From positions 1 to 64,000 of the forward strand of contig NZ_JAFCLU010000006.1 in NCBI RefSeq assembly GCF_018130385.1: 64,000 nt of DNA, written 5' to 3'. The notes below the pieces were generated by a model. That model was not told where the DNA came from and did no database searches. It saw only the letters and a program-made list of their open reading frames with translations. Made by a program: the position numbers and the translations under genes. Below, piece by piece: positions 49,851-58,598 of the stretch. The first letter of the stretch is position 1. Each line of letters starts with the position of its first letter. Source of the stretch: Bradyrhizobium sp. AUGA SZCCT0283. Lineage in GTDB: Bacteria > Pseudomonadota > Alphaproteobacteria > Rhizobiales > Xanthobacteraceae.

Positions 49851-49884
49851 TGAACCTCGGCTCTGATATCAGAATCGAGGTTCA
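49851..49884. promoter_or_regulatory. Nested palindrome upstream of hbdA
   Basis: tgaacctcg (49851-49859) pairs with cgaggttca (49876-49884), and the loop contains a second palindrome, tctgatatcaga (49862-49873). It would fold in the leader of hbdA. No T-tract follows, so it is not a typical terminator. Confidence 0.6.
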
Positions 49885-49989
49885 GTCCCATCTTTGGCAC
49901 GTTTTCTTCAGGCATAGTGGAAATCCACACCTGAATATGACCTTAACGTAAACACCGGCCACGTTGCGCGTCCGGCAGGTGTTCAATTA

Positions 49990-50934
49990 TTACTTTCCGA
50001 GCTTGCCGAGCGCTTCGGTCAGTTCAGGAACCGCCTGATAGAGGTCCGCGACCAGGCCGTAATCGGCAACCTGGAAAATCGGCGCGTCTTCATCCTTGTT
50101 GATCGCAACGATCACCTTGGAATCCTTCATGCCGGCGAGATGCTGGATCGCACCGGAGATACCGATGGCGACATATAGTTCCGGCGCGACCACTTTGCCG
50201 GTCTGGCCGACCTGCCAGTCGTTGGGCGCATAGCCGGCATCGACCGCGGCGCGCGAGGCGCCGACGCCGGCGCCGAGCTTGTCGGCGAGCGGCTCGATAT
50301 ATTTGGCAAAATTCTCGCGGCTCTGCATGGCGCGGCCGCCGGAGACGATGATTTTTGCCGACGTCAGTTCCGGACGGTCGCTCTTGGCAACCTCCTCGCC
50401 GACAAAGCTGGAGAGGCCGGGATCGGTCGCCGCGGCGGCGTTTTCGACCGGCGCGCTGCCGCCGTCGCCGGCTGCGGCAAAGGTCGAGGTCCGCACCGTG
50501 ATGACCTTCTTGGCGTCCTTCGATTTCACCGTCTGGATGGCGTTGCCGGCATAGATCGGCCGCTCGAACGTATCCGGCGAGACCACCTTGATGATCTCGG
50601 ACACCTGCATCACGTCGAGCAGCGCTGCGACGCGCGGCATCACGTTCTTGAAGCGCGAGGTCGCGGGTGCGATGAAGGCGTCATAGGAAGGCGCCAGCGC
50701 CACGATCAGCGCGGCCAGCGGCTCGGCGAGATCATGGGCATAGGCGGCGTTGTCGGCGAGCAGCACCTTCGTGACGCCGGCGAGCTTGGACGCAGCATCG
50801 GCCGCAGCCTTGGCGTTTTCACCGGCGACCAGCACATGCACGTCAGCGCCGAGCGCGGCTGCCGCCGTCAGCGTCTTGTTGGTCGCGTCCTTGATCGACG
50901 CGTTGTCGTGTTCGGCAATTAATAGCGTCGTCAT
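49990..50934 (-). CDS. etfA: Electron transfer flavoprotein alpha subunit
   Basis: A 314-residue ETF alpha subunit that binds FAD and passes electrons from acyl-CoA and other dehydrogenases to ETF-quinone oxidoreductase. The C-terminal FAD domain shows [37 protein letters not shown] and [20 protein letters not shown], as expected. The start ATG at 50934 overlaps the last base of the etfB stop (TGATG), so translation is coupled. The frame is open further upstream only because it crosses etfB out of phase. Confidence 0.96.
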   Translation of the reverse strand: MTTLLIAEHDNASIKDATNKTLTAAAALGADVHVLVAGENAKAAADAASKLAGVTKVLLADNAAYAHDLAEPLAALIVALAPSYDAFIAPATSRFKNVMPRVAALLDVMQVSEIIKVVSPDTFERPIYAGNAIQTVKSKDAKKVITVRTSTFAAAGDGGSAPVENAAAATDPGLSSFVGEEVAKSDRPELTSAKIIVSGGRAMQSRENFAKYIEPLADKLGAGVGASRAAVDAGYAPNDWQVGQTGKVVAPELYVAIGISGAIQHLAGMKDSKVIVAINKDEDAPIFQVADYGLVADLYQAVPELTEALGKLGK

Positions 50935-51683
50935 CAGAGAACCCCGGCTTCGGTCTTGAGTTTCGAGATCAGCTCGGCGACGTCCTTGACCTTGACGCCG
51001 CCCTTGCGGCCGGGCGGTTCCGTGGTCTTGAGGATTTCGAGATGCGGCGCGAGATCGACGCCGTAGTCGGCCGCACTCTTGTCGTCGATCGGCTTCTTCT
51101 TCGCCTTCATGATGTTGGGCAGCGACGCATAGCGCGGCTCGTTCAGCCGCAAATCGGTGGTGACGATGGCAGGTCCCTTCAGCTTCACGGTCTGCAGGCC
51201 GCCATCGACCTCGCGCGTGACCTTGAAATCGCTTCCTTCGACTTCGAGCTTGGAGGCGAAGGTCGCCTGCGACCATCCGAGCAGGGCCGCCAGCATCTGG
51301 CCGGTCTGGTTCGAATCGTCGTCGATCGCCTGCTTGCCGAGAATGATGAGCCCGGGCTTCTCCTGCTCGGCAATGGCTTTCAGAATCTTGGCGACCGCCA
51401 GCGGCTCCACATTGCCCTCGGCCTTGACGAGGATGCCGCGGTCGGCGCCCATGGCCAGACCGGTCCGGATCGTCTCCGAGGCCTGCGCCGGGCCGATCGA
51501 CACCACCACCACTTCGGTCGCCTTGCCGGCTTCCTTCAGGCGCAGCGCTTCCTCGACGGCGATTTCGTCGAACGGATTCATCGACATCTTGACGTTGGCC
51601 AGTTCCACGCCCGTTCCGTCGCTCTTGACGCGGACCTTGACGTTGTAATCGACCACCCGCTTTACCGGCACAAGAACCTTCAT
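50934..51683 (-). CDS. etfB: Electron transfer flavoprotein beta subunit
   Basis: A 249-residue ETF beta subunit, partner of Etf[36 protein letters not shown] and [20 protein letters not shown] (AMP-binding and signature region) are conserved. The recognition-loop leucine region is [26 protein letters not shown] precedes the ATG. It precedes etfA with a one-base overlap. It lies downstream of the corrinoid adenosyltransferase gene on the same strand, after a gap of about 120 bases. Confidence 0.96.
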   Translation of the reverse strand: MKVLVPVKRVVDYNVKVRVKSDGTGVELANVKMSMNPFDEIAVEEALRLKEAGKATEVVVVSIGPAQASETIRTGLAMGADRGILVKAEGNVEPLAVAKILKAIAEQEKPGLIILGKQAIDDDSNQTGQMLAALLGWSQATFASKLEVEGSDFKVTREVDGGLQTVKLKGPAIVTTDLRLNEPRYASLPNIMKAKKKPIDDKSAADYGVDLAPHLEILKTTEPPGRKGGVKVKDVAELISKLKTEAGVL

Positions 51684-51805
51684 CGATCCTCTTTCGCTTG
51701 AATTCTGGGGTTTGATTGGCTGTTATCAGCTTGGGCGCGGAACCTAAAGGTCCCGCTATCGGCGGTCAACGCGCGAAAGCCAAAAATCAGCCCCGGACAG
51801 GTACC

Positions 51806-52378
51806 TTAACGGTTCTGGCCGGGCACCCACAACACGTCTCCGGCCCCATTATCGTTCATGGCGCGGCTGGCGACGAACAGAAAATCCGACAGGCGGTTCA
51901 TATACTGAATTGCGGCCTCGCTAACCGGCTCCTCAGGGTTGGCGGCGAGTTCCACGATGATCCGTTCCGCCCTGCGGCATACGGTGCGGGCGAGGTGCAG
52001 GTATGCCGCGGCGGGGGTGCCGCCGGGCAGGACGAACGAGGTCAAGGGCGCCAGATGCTCGTTCAGGCTATCGATGTCGCGCTCGAGCCTTTCGACCTGG
52101 CTCGACAGCATCCGCAACCGCTCGGCCTTGCCGTCGCGCTGGGGCACGGCCAGATCGGCCCCGAGATCGAACAGGTCGTTCTGGATCCGTCCCAGCATCG
52201 CATCGAGTTCGCGGGCGTCGGCAAGGTGCAGCCGCACCACGCCGATGGCGGCATTGGTCTCGTCCACGGTGCCGTAGGCCGAGATGCGCAGATCGTATTT
52301 CGGGCGGCGTTCGCCGCTGCCGAGCGCCGTGGTGCCGTCATCGCCGGTCCTGGTGTAGATGCGGTTGAGTACGACCAT
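51806..52378 (-). CDS. Cob(I)alamin adenosyltransferase, PduO type
   Basis: A 190-residue ATP:corrinoid adenosyltransferase that makes adenosylcobalamin. The N-terminal ATP-binding block RIYTRTGDDGTTALGSGERRPK is diagnostic; later blocks are YGTVDETNAAIG, IQNDLFDLGADLA and the C-terminal ARTVCRRAERIIVEL and YMNRLSDFLFVASR. It lies 22 bases downstream of a HIG1-type gene. No corrinoid-synthesis gene is near; the gene's usual neighbour in Bradyrhizobium is etfB, as here. Confidence 0.93.
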   Translation of the reverse strand: MVVLNRIYTRTGDDGTTALGSGERRPKYDLRISAYGTVDETNAAIGVVRLHLADARELDAMLGRIQNDLFDLGADLAVPQRDGKAERLRMLSSQVERLERDIDSLNEHLAPLTSFVLPGGTPAAAYLHLARTVCRRAERIIVELAANPEEPVSEAAIQYMNRLSDFLFVASRAMNDNGAGDVLWVPGQNR

Positions 52379-52400
52379 TGGCGCTTCCCTTTTTGTGCCC

Positions 52401-52595
52401 TTATCTGCCCATCGCCCAGACCACGACCATGGTGATGACGATGGCGACGAACTGCAGCACCACCCGAAGCCGCATCAGGTTCTGCGACCGGCTCGGCGAG
52501 CCGCCCCGCATCATGTTGACGAGGCCGAGCAGCAGCACGATGGCCACGGCCGCGACCGCGATCGGGAGGACGATCGAACTTAGAAAGGATGCCAT
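52401..52595 (-). CDS. HIG1-domain small membrane protein
   Basis: A 64-residue protein with two membrane helices (SSIVLPIAVAAVAIVLLLGL and RVVLQFVAIVITMVVVWAM) separated by a basic loop, MRGGSPSRSQNLMRLRVV. The loop matches the HIG1 family pattern (G-x-x-x-x-x-S-x-x-L-M-R-x-R-V-x-x-Q). HIG1 proteins associate with respiratory complexes in mitochondria and in some alphaproteobacteria. The start at 52595 gives a normal helix; the longer frame up to 52631 adds only polar residues. It is followed by the adenosyltransferase gene. Confidence 0.8.
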   Translation of the reverse strand: MASFLSSIVLPIAVAAVAIVLLLGLVNMMRGGSPSRSQNLMRLRVVLQFVAIVITMVVVWAMGR

Positions 52596-52752
52596 CGGCG
52601 CTACATAACACCGCGAAGCGCCGACTTCCACACGTCACATTCCCTCGCATAACCCTTCGCACAACCGCTCGATGATCTGGCTTTTAACCCAATAATATCA
52701 GAAGCTAGCCTTAGTTTCGGTTCGAACCGCCGTACCCTGGTCGAGGTGGGAT

Positions 52753-53646
52753 GTGAGGCTTATTCGCTACGTCTACCTCGTCGTGATGGAGGCGTTCTAT
52801 ACGTTCCTCGCCGATGACGGCTGGGCGATCGCGAGCCATATCGCGCTGTCGACGTTGATGGCGCTGTTCCCGTTCCTGATCGTGCTGACGTCGCTGGCCG
52901 GCTTTTTCGGCTCCAAGGAACTCGCCGACGGGGCCGTGGGGCTGTTGCTGCAGACCTGGCCGCAACAGGTCGCGGACGCGCTGTCAGGCGAAATCCACGA
53001 TGTGCTGACCACGACGCGCGGCGGCGTCCTGACCGTCGGAGCGCTGCTGGCGGTCTATTTCGCCTCCAATGGCGTCGAGGCGGTGCGGGTCGCGCTGAAC
53101 CGCGCCTATTCGGTGGTCGAACCGCGGGCGTGGTACTGGCTGCGGCTGGAATCGATCGGCTATACCCTGGTCGCCGCCTTCACCTCGCTCGCCATGGCGT
53201 TCCTGATCGTGCTCGGTCCCCTGATCCTGGAAACGGCACGCCGCCACATTCCGTTTTTCGTCGAGAACAACGAAAGCTTTCTGTTTTTCGCCCGCTACGG
53301 CATCACGATCACGGCGATGACGGTGGCGCTGTTCGTCCTGCATGCCTGGCTGCCCTGCGGCCGGCGAAGTTTTCTGCAGATCCTTCCGGGCATCGTCTTC
53401 ACGATGGTGGCGTCCCTGGTCTCGGGCATCGTTTTCGGCCAGTATCTGGCACGCTTCGCCAGCAATTACGTGACGATGTATGCGGGGCTTGCCTCGGTCA
53501 TCATCGCGCTGGTGTTTCTGTATTTCATTGCCGCGATTTTCGTCTACGGCGGCGAACTGAATGCGGCCATCATGAAGTCGCAGCTGCCGAAGGGGATGTC
53601 GCTTCATGCAGCGCAGTCGCGAGCGCGCGCGGAGACACGGGCTTGA
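52753..53646 (+). CDS. YihY/BrkB-family membrane protein
   Basis: A 297-residue inner membrane protein with six helices. Family blocks are DDGWAIASHIALSTLMALFPFLIVL (split over residues 20-45), VYFASNGVEAVRVALNRAY and VTMYAGLASVIIALVFLYF, then IFVYGGELNAAI. It starts with GTG at 52753 after a GAGG site; an ATG two bases earlier is out of frame. Members are called BrkB or RNase BN in older annotation, but the RNase BN name was a mistake for this family. Its last 77 bases overlap the convergent histidine kinase gene. Function unknown. Confidence 0.9.
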   Translation: MRLIRYVYLVVMEAFYTFLADDGWAIASHIALSTLMALFPFLIVLTSLAGFFGSKELADGAVGLLLQTWPQQVADALSGEIHDVLTTTRGGVLTVGALLAVYFASNGVEAVRVALNRAYSVVEPRAWYWLRLESIGYTLVAAFTSLAMAFLIVLGPLILETARRHIPFFVENNESFLFFARYGITITAMTVALFVLHAWLPCGRRSFLQILPGIVFTMVASLVSGIVFGQYLARFASNYVTMYAGLASVIIALVFLYFIAAIFVYGGELNAAIMKSQLPKGMSLHAAQSRARAETRA

Positions 53647-54826
53647 CCAGAAAGATATCGGCGCCGGCGGCGCGCGATGCCGCCTCGTCCTCGCTGCGGC
53701 CGGATATGCCGATGATCGGAATGCGCCCGAGCGGCGCCTCCAGCGCGCGAATGCGCGTGATCGCTTCGATGCCGTTGATCCCCGGCAGGACCATGTCCAT
53801 CAGCACCGCATCGAATGCGCCGAGCGCAAGCCGCTCTGGCGCCGCCTCGCCCTGGCCGATGAACTCGGCCTGGTGACCGAGCTCGGTCAGGATCGCGTTG
53901 AGGACGACGCGGCCGAACGGATTGTCCTCGACGCTGAGCAGGCGCAACGGCCGCGGCGAACCGATCGATGCCTCGCCATCGGCGCCGGACGCCGCCGTCA
54001 CCACGTGCTTTGCCGGTGACATCACGACATTGAAGGTAAAGGTGGCGCCGCCGCCACGGCGTTGCGTCACGATGACATCGCCGCCCATGGCGCGCGCCAG
54101 CTGCTTGACCGACGACAATCCGAGCCCGGCGCCGCCAAAGCGCGATGCAATGGAGACATTGGCCTGCGAAAACGGCCGGAACAGGCGTTTGATTTCGCTC
54201 AGCGTGAGGCCGATCCCGCTGTCGGAGACCTCGAATGCAACAGCGACCTTGCCTTTCGGGCTACGCAGGGGCGTGACCTGGAGGGCGACACTGCCCTGTT
54301 CGGTGAATTTCACGGCGTTGTCGATCAGGTTCTCTACCGCGGCGCGCAGGCGGACGGGATCGCCGATCGCAAATCCCGGGAGTTTTTCGGAAATAACGAC
54401 CGACGACTGCAGGCCCTTGGCCGCCGCACGCCCGGTCAACGAATCGCCGGCATTGCGGGCGAGCGTGCGCAGGTCGAAGAAATCCTGCCGCACCTCGAGC
54501 CCGGGGCCGCCGCTGCGTGCCGCGTCGACGAACAGGGTTGCGAGGCTCGCCAGGTGTTCCGCGCCCGCCTTGATGGTGTCGACCCAGCGCCGTTCGCGCT
54601 CGTCGAGATCGGAGGTCGCGAGCAGGTTGCTGATCGCCAGAATGCCTGTGAGCGGCGTCCGGACCTCGTGCGCAAACGTCGCCAGCGCGGTCTCGACCAT
54701 ACCGGAGGCGCCGACAGTAAATTTGCGGGCGCCGCGCACGTTTGCCGCGGCCCTGGATACGCGCTTTTTCGCTGGCCGCTTCTTTACTGGCCGTGTAATG
54801 CGCCGTGAGCGCCGCTTCGCCGCCAT
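53570..54826 (-). CDS. Soluble hybrid histidine kinase with a C-terminal receiver
   Basis: A 418-residue kinase with no membrane helix. The first 30 residues are very basic (KRRSRRITRPVKKRPAKKR), so it might bind nucleic acid or acidic membranes. The phospho-acceptor is His 53 in FAHEVRTPLTGI; N box DNAVKF; G1 box DSGIGL; G2 box GGAGLGLSS. A receiver follows with Asp 344 in VLMDMVLPGINGI and Lys 395 in LVKPVS. The start at 54826 is set by GGAAGGGGG upstream. There is no obvious sensor domain, so input must come from partner proteins. It converges on the BrkB gene with a 77-base overlap. Confidence 0.87.
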   Translation of the reverse strand: MAAKRRSRRITRPVKKRPAKKRVSRAAANVRGARKFTVGASGMVETALATFAHEVRTPLTGILAISNLLATSDLDERERRWVDTIKAGAEHLASLATLFVDAARSGGPGLEVRQDFFDLRTLARNAGDSLTGRAAAKGLQSSVVISEKLPGFAIGDPVRLRAAVENLIDNAVKFTEQGSVALQVTPLRSPKGKVAVAFEVSDSGIGLTLSEIKRLFRPFSQANVSIASRFGGAGLGLSSVKQLARAMGGDVIVTQRRGGGATFTFNVVMSPAKHVVTAASGADGEASIGSPRPLRLLSVEDNPFGRVVLNAILTELGHQAEFIGQGEAAPERLALGAFDAVLMDMVLPGINGIEAITRIRALEAPLGRIPIIGISGRSEDEAASRAAGADIFLVKPVSPRALATALHEATSPSAAATS

Positions 54827-54890
54827 GGTCCCCCTTCCTCTGCCGCAACCAGCATGACACGCGATTGCGGCGGATGTCACGGAGACGTTT

Positions 54891-55793
54891 TCAACAACTC
54901 CCAGTAGTATTACGGGCATCGCCGGGCAAGCCGACGCGGCTGCGAATATCCGCAGGCGTGACCCCCTGCCCACGCAATTCGCGCAAGGCCGTGGCTTGCG
55001 TCGATTTCGAGAGCTTGTGTCCCGACGCATCTTCGATGAGCCGGTGATGCCGATAGACCGGTTGCGGGATACCGAGCAGTTGCTGCAACAAGAGGTGCAC
55101 GCTCGTCGACCAGAACAGGTCCCTGCCCCGCACCACGTCGGTAACCCCCTGCAAGGCGTCGTCGATCACGACGGACAAATGATAGCTTGTTGGCGTCTCC
55201 TTGCGCGCCAGGATGACATCGCCCCAAGCCTTCGGCTGTGCGGCCACGACGCCGCTCTCGCCGCCGGGGCCTGCACCCTTCTCGTGCCAGGCCAGTTCCT
55301 GCACGCGCGCGAGCGCCGCCTGCATGTCGAGCCGCAGCGCGTAAGGCGTGCCCTGCGCGATCAACTGCCGGCGCTGGTCCGGCGACAGCGATTTTGCAGC
55401 CCCCGGATAGAGCGGCGCCCCGTCGGGATCGCGCGGCCAGGGCGCATCGGCTTCGCGTTGCGCCACCAGACGGGCGATTTCCGCGCGGCTCTCGAAACTC
55501 GGATAGATCAGGCCCAAGCCTGCCAATCTTTCGACCGCCTCCCGATAGCGCGCAAAATGCTCCGATTGTCGCCGCACCGGCGATTCCCAGGAGATCCCCA
55601 GCCAGGCGAGGTCCTCGTAGATCGCCGCCTCGAATTCCGGCCGGCACCTGGTTGCGTCGATATCCTCGATCCGCAGCAGGAACCGGCCGCCGGCCCGACG
55701 CGCGAGGTCGAAATTCAGCAGCGCCGAATAGGCGTGGCCGAGATGGAGGTAGCCGTTCGGGCTCGGGGCAAATCGGAAAACGGGTGGCGGCAT
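54891..55793 (-). CDS. gluQRS: Glutamyl-Q tRNA(Asp) synthetase
   Basis: A 300-residue paralogue of glutamyl-tRNA synthetase lacking the anticodon-binding domain. The first ATP motif is RFAPSPNGYLHLGHAYSALLN, and the KMSKS-like loop is GHKLSKS (about residue 265). It adds glutamate to queuosine at position 34 of tRNA(Asp). Of the four zinc-binding cysteines found in E. coli GluQRS I see no clear C-x-C...C set (FESRAEIARLVAQ replaces it), which fits zinc-free members. It is divergent from the glycosylase gene. Length and motifs are right for YadB/GluQRS. Confidence 0.9.
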   Translation of the reverse strand: MPPPVFRFAPSPNGYLHLGHAYSALLNFDLARRAGGRFLLRIEDIDATRCRPEFEAAIYEDLAWLGISWESPVRRQSEHFARYREAVERLAGLGLIYPSFESRAEIARLVAQREADAPWPRDPDGAPLYPGAAKSLSPDQRRQLIAQGTPYALRLDMQAALARVQELAWHEKGAGPGGESGVVAAQPKAWGDVILARKETPTSYHLSVVIDDALQGVTDVVRGRDLFWSTSVHLLLQQLLGIPQPVYRHHRLIEDASGHKLSKSTQATALRELRGQGVTPADIRSRVGLPGDARNTTGSC

Positions 55794-55830
55794 TGATCTC
55801 TTTCGCGGGACATGATGGTTTTAAGGGGCA

Positions 55831-56523
55831 ATGACCATCCACCTCAACAGCCAGTCCGACCTCGAAGACGCCGTCCTCGCACTGGTCAGGCAGGACGTGC
55901 GGCTGAAGCCGATCTTCGAGTTGACGGGCATGCCGGCGCTGCGGCAGCGCGAGCCGGGATTCGCTGGTCTCGCGGCGATCGTCTGCGGCCAGCAATTATC
56001 CACAGCCAGTGCCGCGGCGATCTGGGCGCGGCTGGCGGCGGCGTTCGATCCGTTCGATCACGACGTCATCCGCAAGGCCCGCGCCGACCGCCTCGGCCGG
56101 CTGGGGCTTTCGGCCGCCAAGATCAAGACGCTGAAATATATCGCGCGCGAACTCGCCGCCGAGCGGCTGAACCTCGAGGTGCTCGCCGAAGAGGACGCCG
56201 ACGCGGCGCACCACACCCTGACCGCGCTGCCCGGCATCGGCCCGTGGACCGCCGACGTCTATCTGCTGTTCTGTCTCGGCCATGGCGACGCCTGGCCGGC
56301 CGGCGACCTCGCGGTGCAGGAGGCGATCAAGATCGGGCTTGGCCTGAAGACCCGCCCGACCGCCCAGCAATTGACGCCACTGGCGGAACCGTGGCGCCCG
56401 CTACGCGGCGCGGCGGCACATCTGTGGTGGAGCTATTATCGCGTGCTGAAGAAGCGCGAGGGCGTGCTTCCCGACAAGCTCAGCCCCGCAACCTCACCCG
56501 GTCCTCGCGCGCGGAAGCCGTGA
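55831..56523 (+). CDS. DNA-3-methyladenine glycosylase, AlkA type
   Basis: A 230-residue HhH-GPD base-excision repair enzyme that removes alkylated bases. IVCGQQLSTASAAAIWARL is the first conserved helix; the helix-hairpin-helix is HHTLTALPGIGPWTADVYLL; the catalytic aspartate follows in PAGDLAVQEAIKIGL. The C-terminus, LAEPWRPLRGAAAHLWWSYY, is typical of AlkA. It is divergent from gluQRS (37-base gap) and overlaps tail-to-tail with the LysR gene by 44 bases. It is shorter than E. coli AlkA, as is usual for this branch. Confidence 0.92.
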   Translation: MTIHLNSQSDLEDAVLALVRQDVRLKPIFELTGMPALRQREPGFAGLAAIVCGQQLSTASAAAIWARLAAAFDPFDHDVIRKARADRLGRLGLSAAKIKTLKYIARELAAERLNLEVLAEEDADAAHHTLTALPGIGPWTADVYLLFCLGHGDAWPAGDLAVQEAIKIGLGLKTRPTAQQLTPLAEPWRPLRGAAAHLWWSYYRVLKKREGVLPDKLSPATSPGPRARKP

Positions 56524-57367
56524 CGAAGTCGATCACGGCGCGCACCGCGGGAAGTTCGACCAGATCGGGATGCGCCAGCAGCCAGAGGTCCGCCACGCTG
56601 GTGAGCTTCTGCGGCGCGACGCGGACGAGATCCGGATAGGCGGCCGCGACAAAGCAGGACAGCGTTGAAATGCCGAGACCCGCGCGAGCCGCGGCGAGCA
56701 TGTCGCCCTGCGACGAGCATCGCATCACCATCGCCCCCTGCCGCGTGATCGCGTCGCTCCAGCGCGCCAGCCGCTCGTTGGACAATCGGTCGGCAAAGCC
56801 GATGACGCTGTGGTCCTTCCATTCGTCACGCCGTTCCGGGAGCCGCCGCCGCGCGGCGTAATCGCGCGAGGCGTAGAAGCCGGTGCCGAGGCGGCCGATC
56901 TTGCGCCCGATCAAATTCTCTTCGCCGCTGTCCACCGGCCGCAATACGACATCAGCCTCGCGGCGACGCACGCTGGCCGGATAGGGATGGGTGATGATCT
57001 CAAGCTGAATATGGTCATGCGCGCGCAGGAACGGACCGAGCTTCGGCATCAGCCAGTGCGAAGCGAGCGTCGAACCAATCGACAGCTTGACGACGCCGCG
57101 CGCCTGCGCCCCCGTCGCCGATACCGCCGCTTCCGCGCGCAGCGCCGCCGCCGCCATGGCCTCGACATGCTCGCGAAACTTGCGGCCCTGCGCGGTCAGC
57201 GAAAGACCTTCATTGGAGCGCGCGAACAGGGGAATGCCGAGCTGGCCTTCCAGTTCGGCGATCTTGCGGCCGACCGTCGGATGGCTGGAGCGCAACCGCC
57301 GCGCCGCGGCGGCGAAGCTGCGGGTCTCGGCCACCGCGACGAAGGTCTTGCACAGGTCCCAGTCCAT
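56480..57367 (-). CDS. LysR-family transcriptional regulator
   Basis: A 295-residue regulator. The N-terminal helix-turn-helix (DLCKTFVAVAETRSFAAAA, RSSHPTVGRKIAELEGQLG) is followed by a periplasmic-binding-like effector domain (VVKLSIGSTLASHWLMPKL, EADVVLRPVDSG). The start at 57367 is fixed by GGGGGAAG upstream; residues before it would not fit the family. It is divergent from the nitronate monooxygenase-like gene; a 14-base palindrome with the LysR T-N11-A pattern lies in the gap. It therefore probably regulates that gene and perhaps the following catabolic genes. Its effector is unknown. Confidence 0.92.
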   Translation of the reverse strand: MDWDLCKTFVAVAETRSFAAAARRLRSSHPTVGRKIAELEGQLGIPLFARSNEGLSLTAQGRKFREHVEAMAAAALRAEAAVSATGAQARGVVKLSIGSTLASHWLMPKLGPFLRAHDHIQLEIITHPYPASVRRREADVVLRPVDSGEENLIGRKIGRLGTGFYASRDYAARRRLPERRDEWKDHSVIGFADRLSNERLARWSDAITRQGAMVMRCSSQGDMLAAARAGLGISTLSCFVAAAYPDLVRVAPQKLTSVADLWLLAHPDLVELPAVRAVIDFVTASAREDRVRLRG

Positions 57368-57420
57368 CGACTTCCCCCGCCGCGCCGCGGCACGCACTGT
57401 TCATTCCTGATTGGTCTCCT

Positions 57421-57463
57421 GTTCAATATTGAACGACTGGAGCGCGCCGTCCAGCCCTATAAT
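57421..57463 (+). promoter_or_regulatory. Candidate LysR operator and -10 element
   Basis: gttcaatattgaac (57421-57434) is a perfect palindrome containing T-N11-A. A TATAAT sequence lies at 57458-57463, pointing at the nitronate monooxygenase-like gene. The sequence at the -35 position (gactgg) is poor, which suits a promoter that depends on an activator bound just upstream. Inferred from sequence only. Confidence 0.5.
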
Positions 57464-57572
57464 GGACGATAACAAGCGCAGGTCAGCGCCTTCGCCCGGC
57501 CTGACGCTCTCAAATCAATATCAATGGATGCGCGCCTAGCCTGGCCGGCCTTGCGCGACAAAGGAGGAACGG

Positions 57573-58547
57573 ATGCCGCTGCCCGCTTCGCTTGCCAATT
57601 CGCTCGAACTGCCGGTGGTCGGCTCGCCGCTGTTCATCGTCTCCGGACCGGAACTCGTGATCGCCCAGTGCAAGGCCGGCATCGTCGGCTCGTTCCCCGC
57701 GCTGAACGCCCGCCCCGTGGGGAAGCTCGACGAATGGCTGACCCGGATCGAGAACGAGCTTGGCGAGTACAAGGCGCTGCATCCGGAGAAGAAGGTCGCG
57801 CCTTACGCGGTCAACCAGATCTGCCACGCCTCCAACGACCGGCTGATGAAGGACATGGAGACCTGCGTAAAGCACAAGGTGCCGATCATCATCACCTCGC
57901 TGCGGCCACCGATCGAAATCGTCGAGGCCGCGCATTCCTATGGCGGCGTGGTGTTTCATGACGTGATCAACGTCAAGCATGCGCGGAAAGCCGCCGACCA
58001 TGGCGTCGACGGCCTGATTCTGGTCTGCGCCGGCGCCGGCGGCCATGCCGGCACGCTGTCGCCGTTCGCGCTGCTGCGCGAGGTCAAGCAGTGGTTCAAG
58101 GGCACCGTGTTGTTGTCGGGCGCGATCTCCGACGGCTGGGGTATCGCGTCGGCGCTCGCGCTCGGCGCCGACATGGCCTACATGGGCACGCGCTTTATCG
58201 CCACCGCCGAAGCCAACGCCGATCCGGCCTACAAGGCGGCGCTGGTCGAGCACGCGGCGCACGACATCGTCTATTCGAACCTGTTCACCGGCGTGCACGG
58301 CAATTATCTCGGGCCCTCGATCGTGGCCGCGGGCCTCGATCCCGACAATCTGCCGCAAAGCGACAAGTCGAAGATGAATTTCGGCTCCGGCGGCAACACC
58401 AAGGCCAAGGCATGGCGCGACATCTGGGGCTCGGGCCAGGGCATCGGCCAGATCGCGGATGCGCCGCCGGTGGCCGAACTGGTGGAGCGGTTGAAGGCCG
58501 AATTCACTGAGGCCAGCGGCGACTTCCTAAAGCGGGCGCGCGCCTGA
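57573..58547 (+). CDS. Nitronate monooxygenase family flavoprotein
   Basis: A 324-residue FMN enzyme of the nitronate monooxygenase (2-nitropropane dioxygenase) family. LPVVGSPLFIVSGPELVIAQCKAGIVGSFPALNAR carries the N-terminal flavin-binding pattern (residues 14-48). The catalytic-histidine region is LVCAGAGGHAGTLSPFALL; flavin-phosphate blocks are LSGAISDGWGIASALALGADMAYMGTRFIATAEA. These enzymes oxidise nitronates such as propionate 3-nitronate; many family members have other or unknown substrates. AAGGAGG precedes the ATG. It is probably under the divergent LysR regulator and is followed by a binding-protein gene. Confidence 0.9.
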   Translation: MPLPASLANSLELPVVGSPLFIVSGPELVIAQCKAGIVGSFPALNARPVGKLDEWLTRIENELGEYKALHPEKKVAPYAVNQICHASNDRLMKDMETCVKHKVPIIITSLRPPIEIVEAAHSYGGVVFHDVINVKHARKAADHGVDGLILVCAGAGGHAGTLSPFALLREVKQWFKGTVLLSGAISDGWGIASALALGADMAYMGTRFIATAEANADPAYKAALVEHAAHDIVYSNLFTGVHGNYLGPSIVAAGLDPDNLPQSDKSKMNFGSGGNTKAKAWRDIWGSGQGIGQIADAPPVAELVERLKAEFTEASGDFLKRARA

Positions 58548-58598
58548 TTGGCGCTGCGACCTGCATCAACGAAAAAACAAAACAGAGGGATGGGAACA

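Noticed and set aside
49895..49910. Possible RpoN promoter (ttggcacgttttcttc)
   Set aside because: The -24 part fits but the invariant GC of the -12 part is missing, and on that strand it points at the 3' end of etfA.
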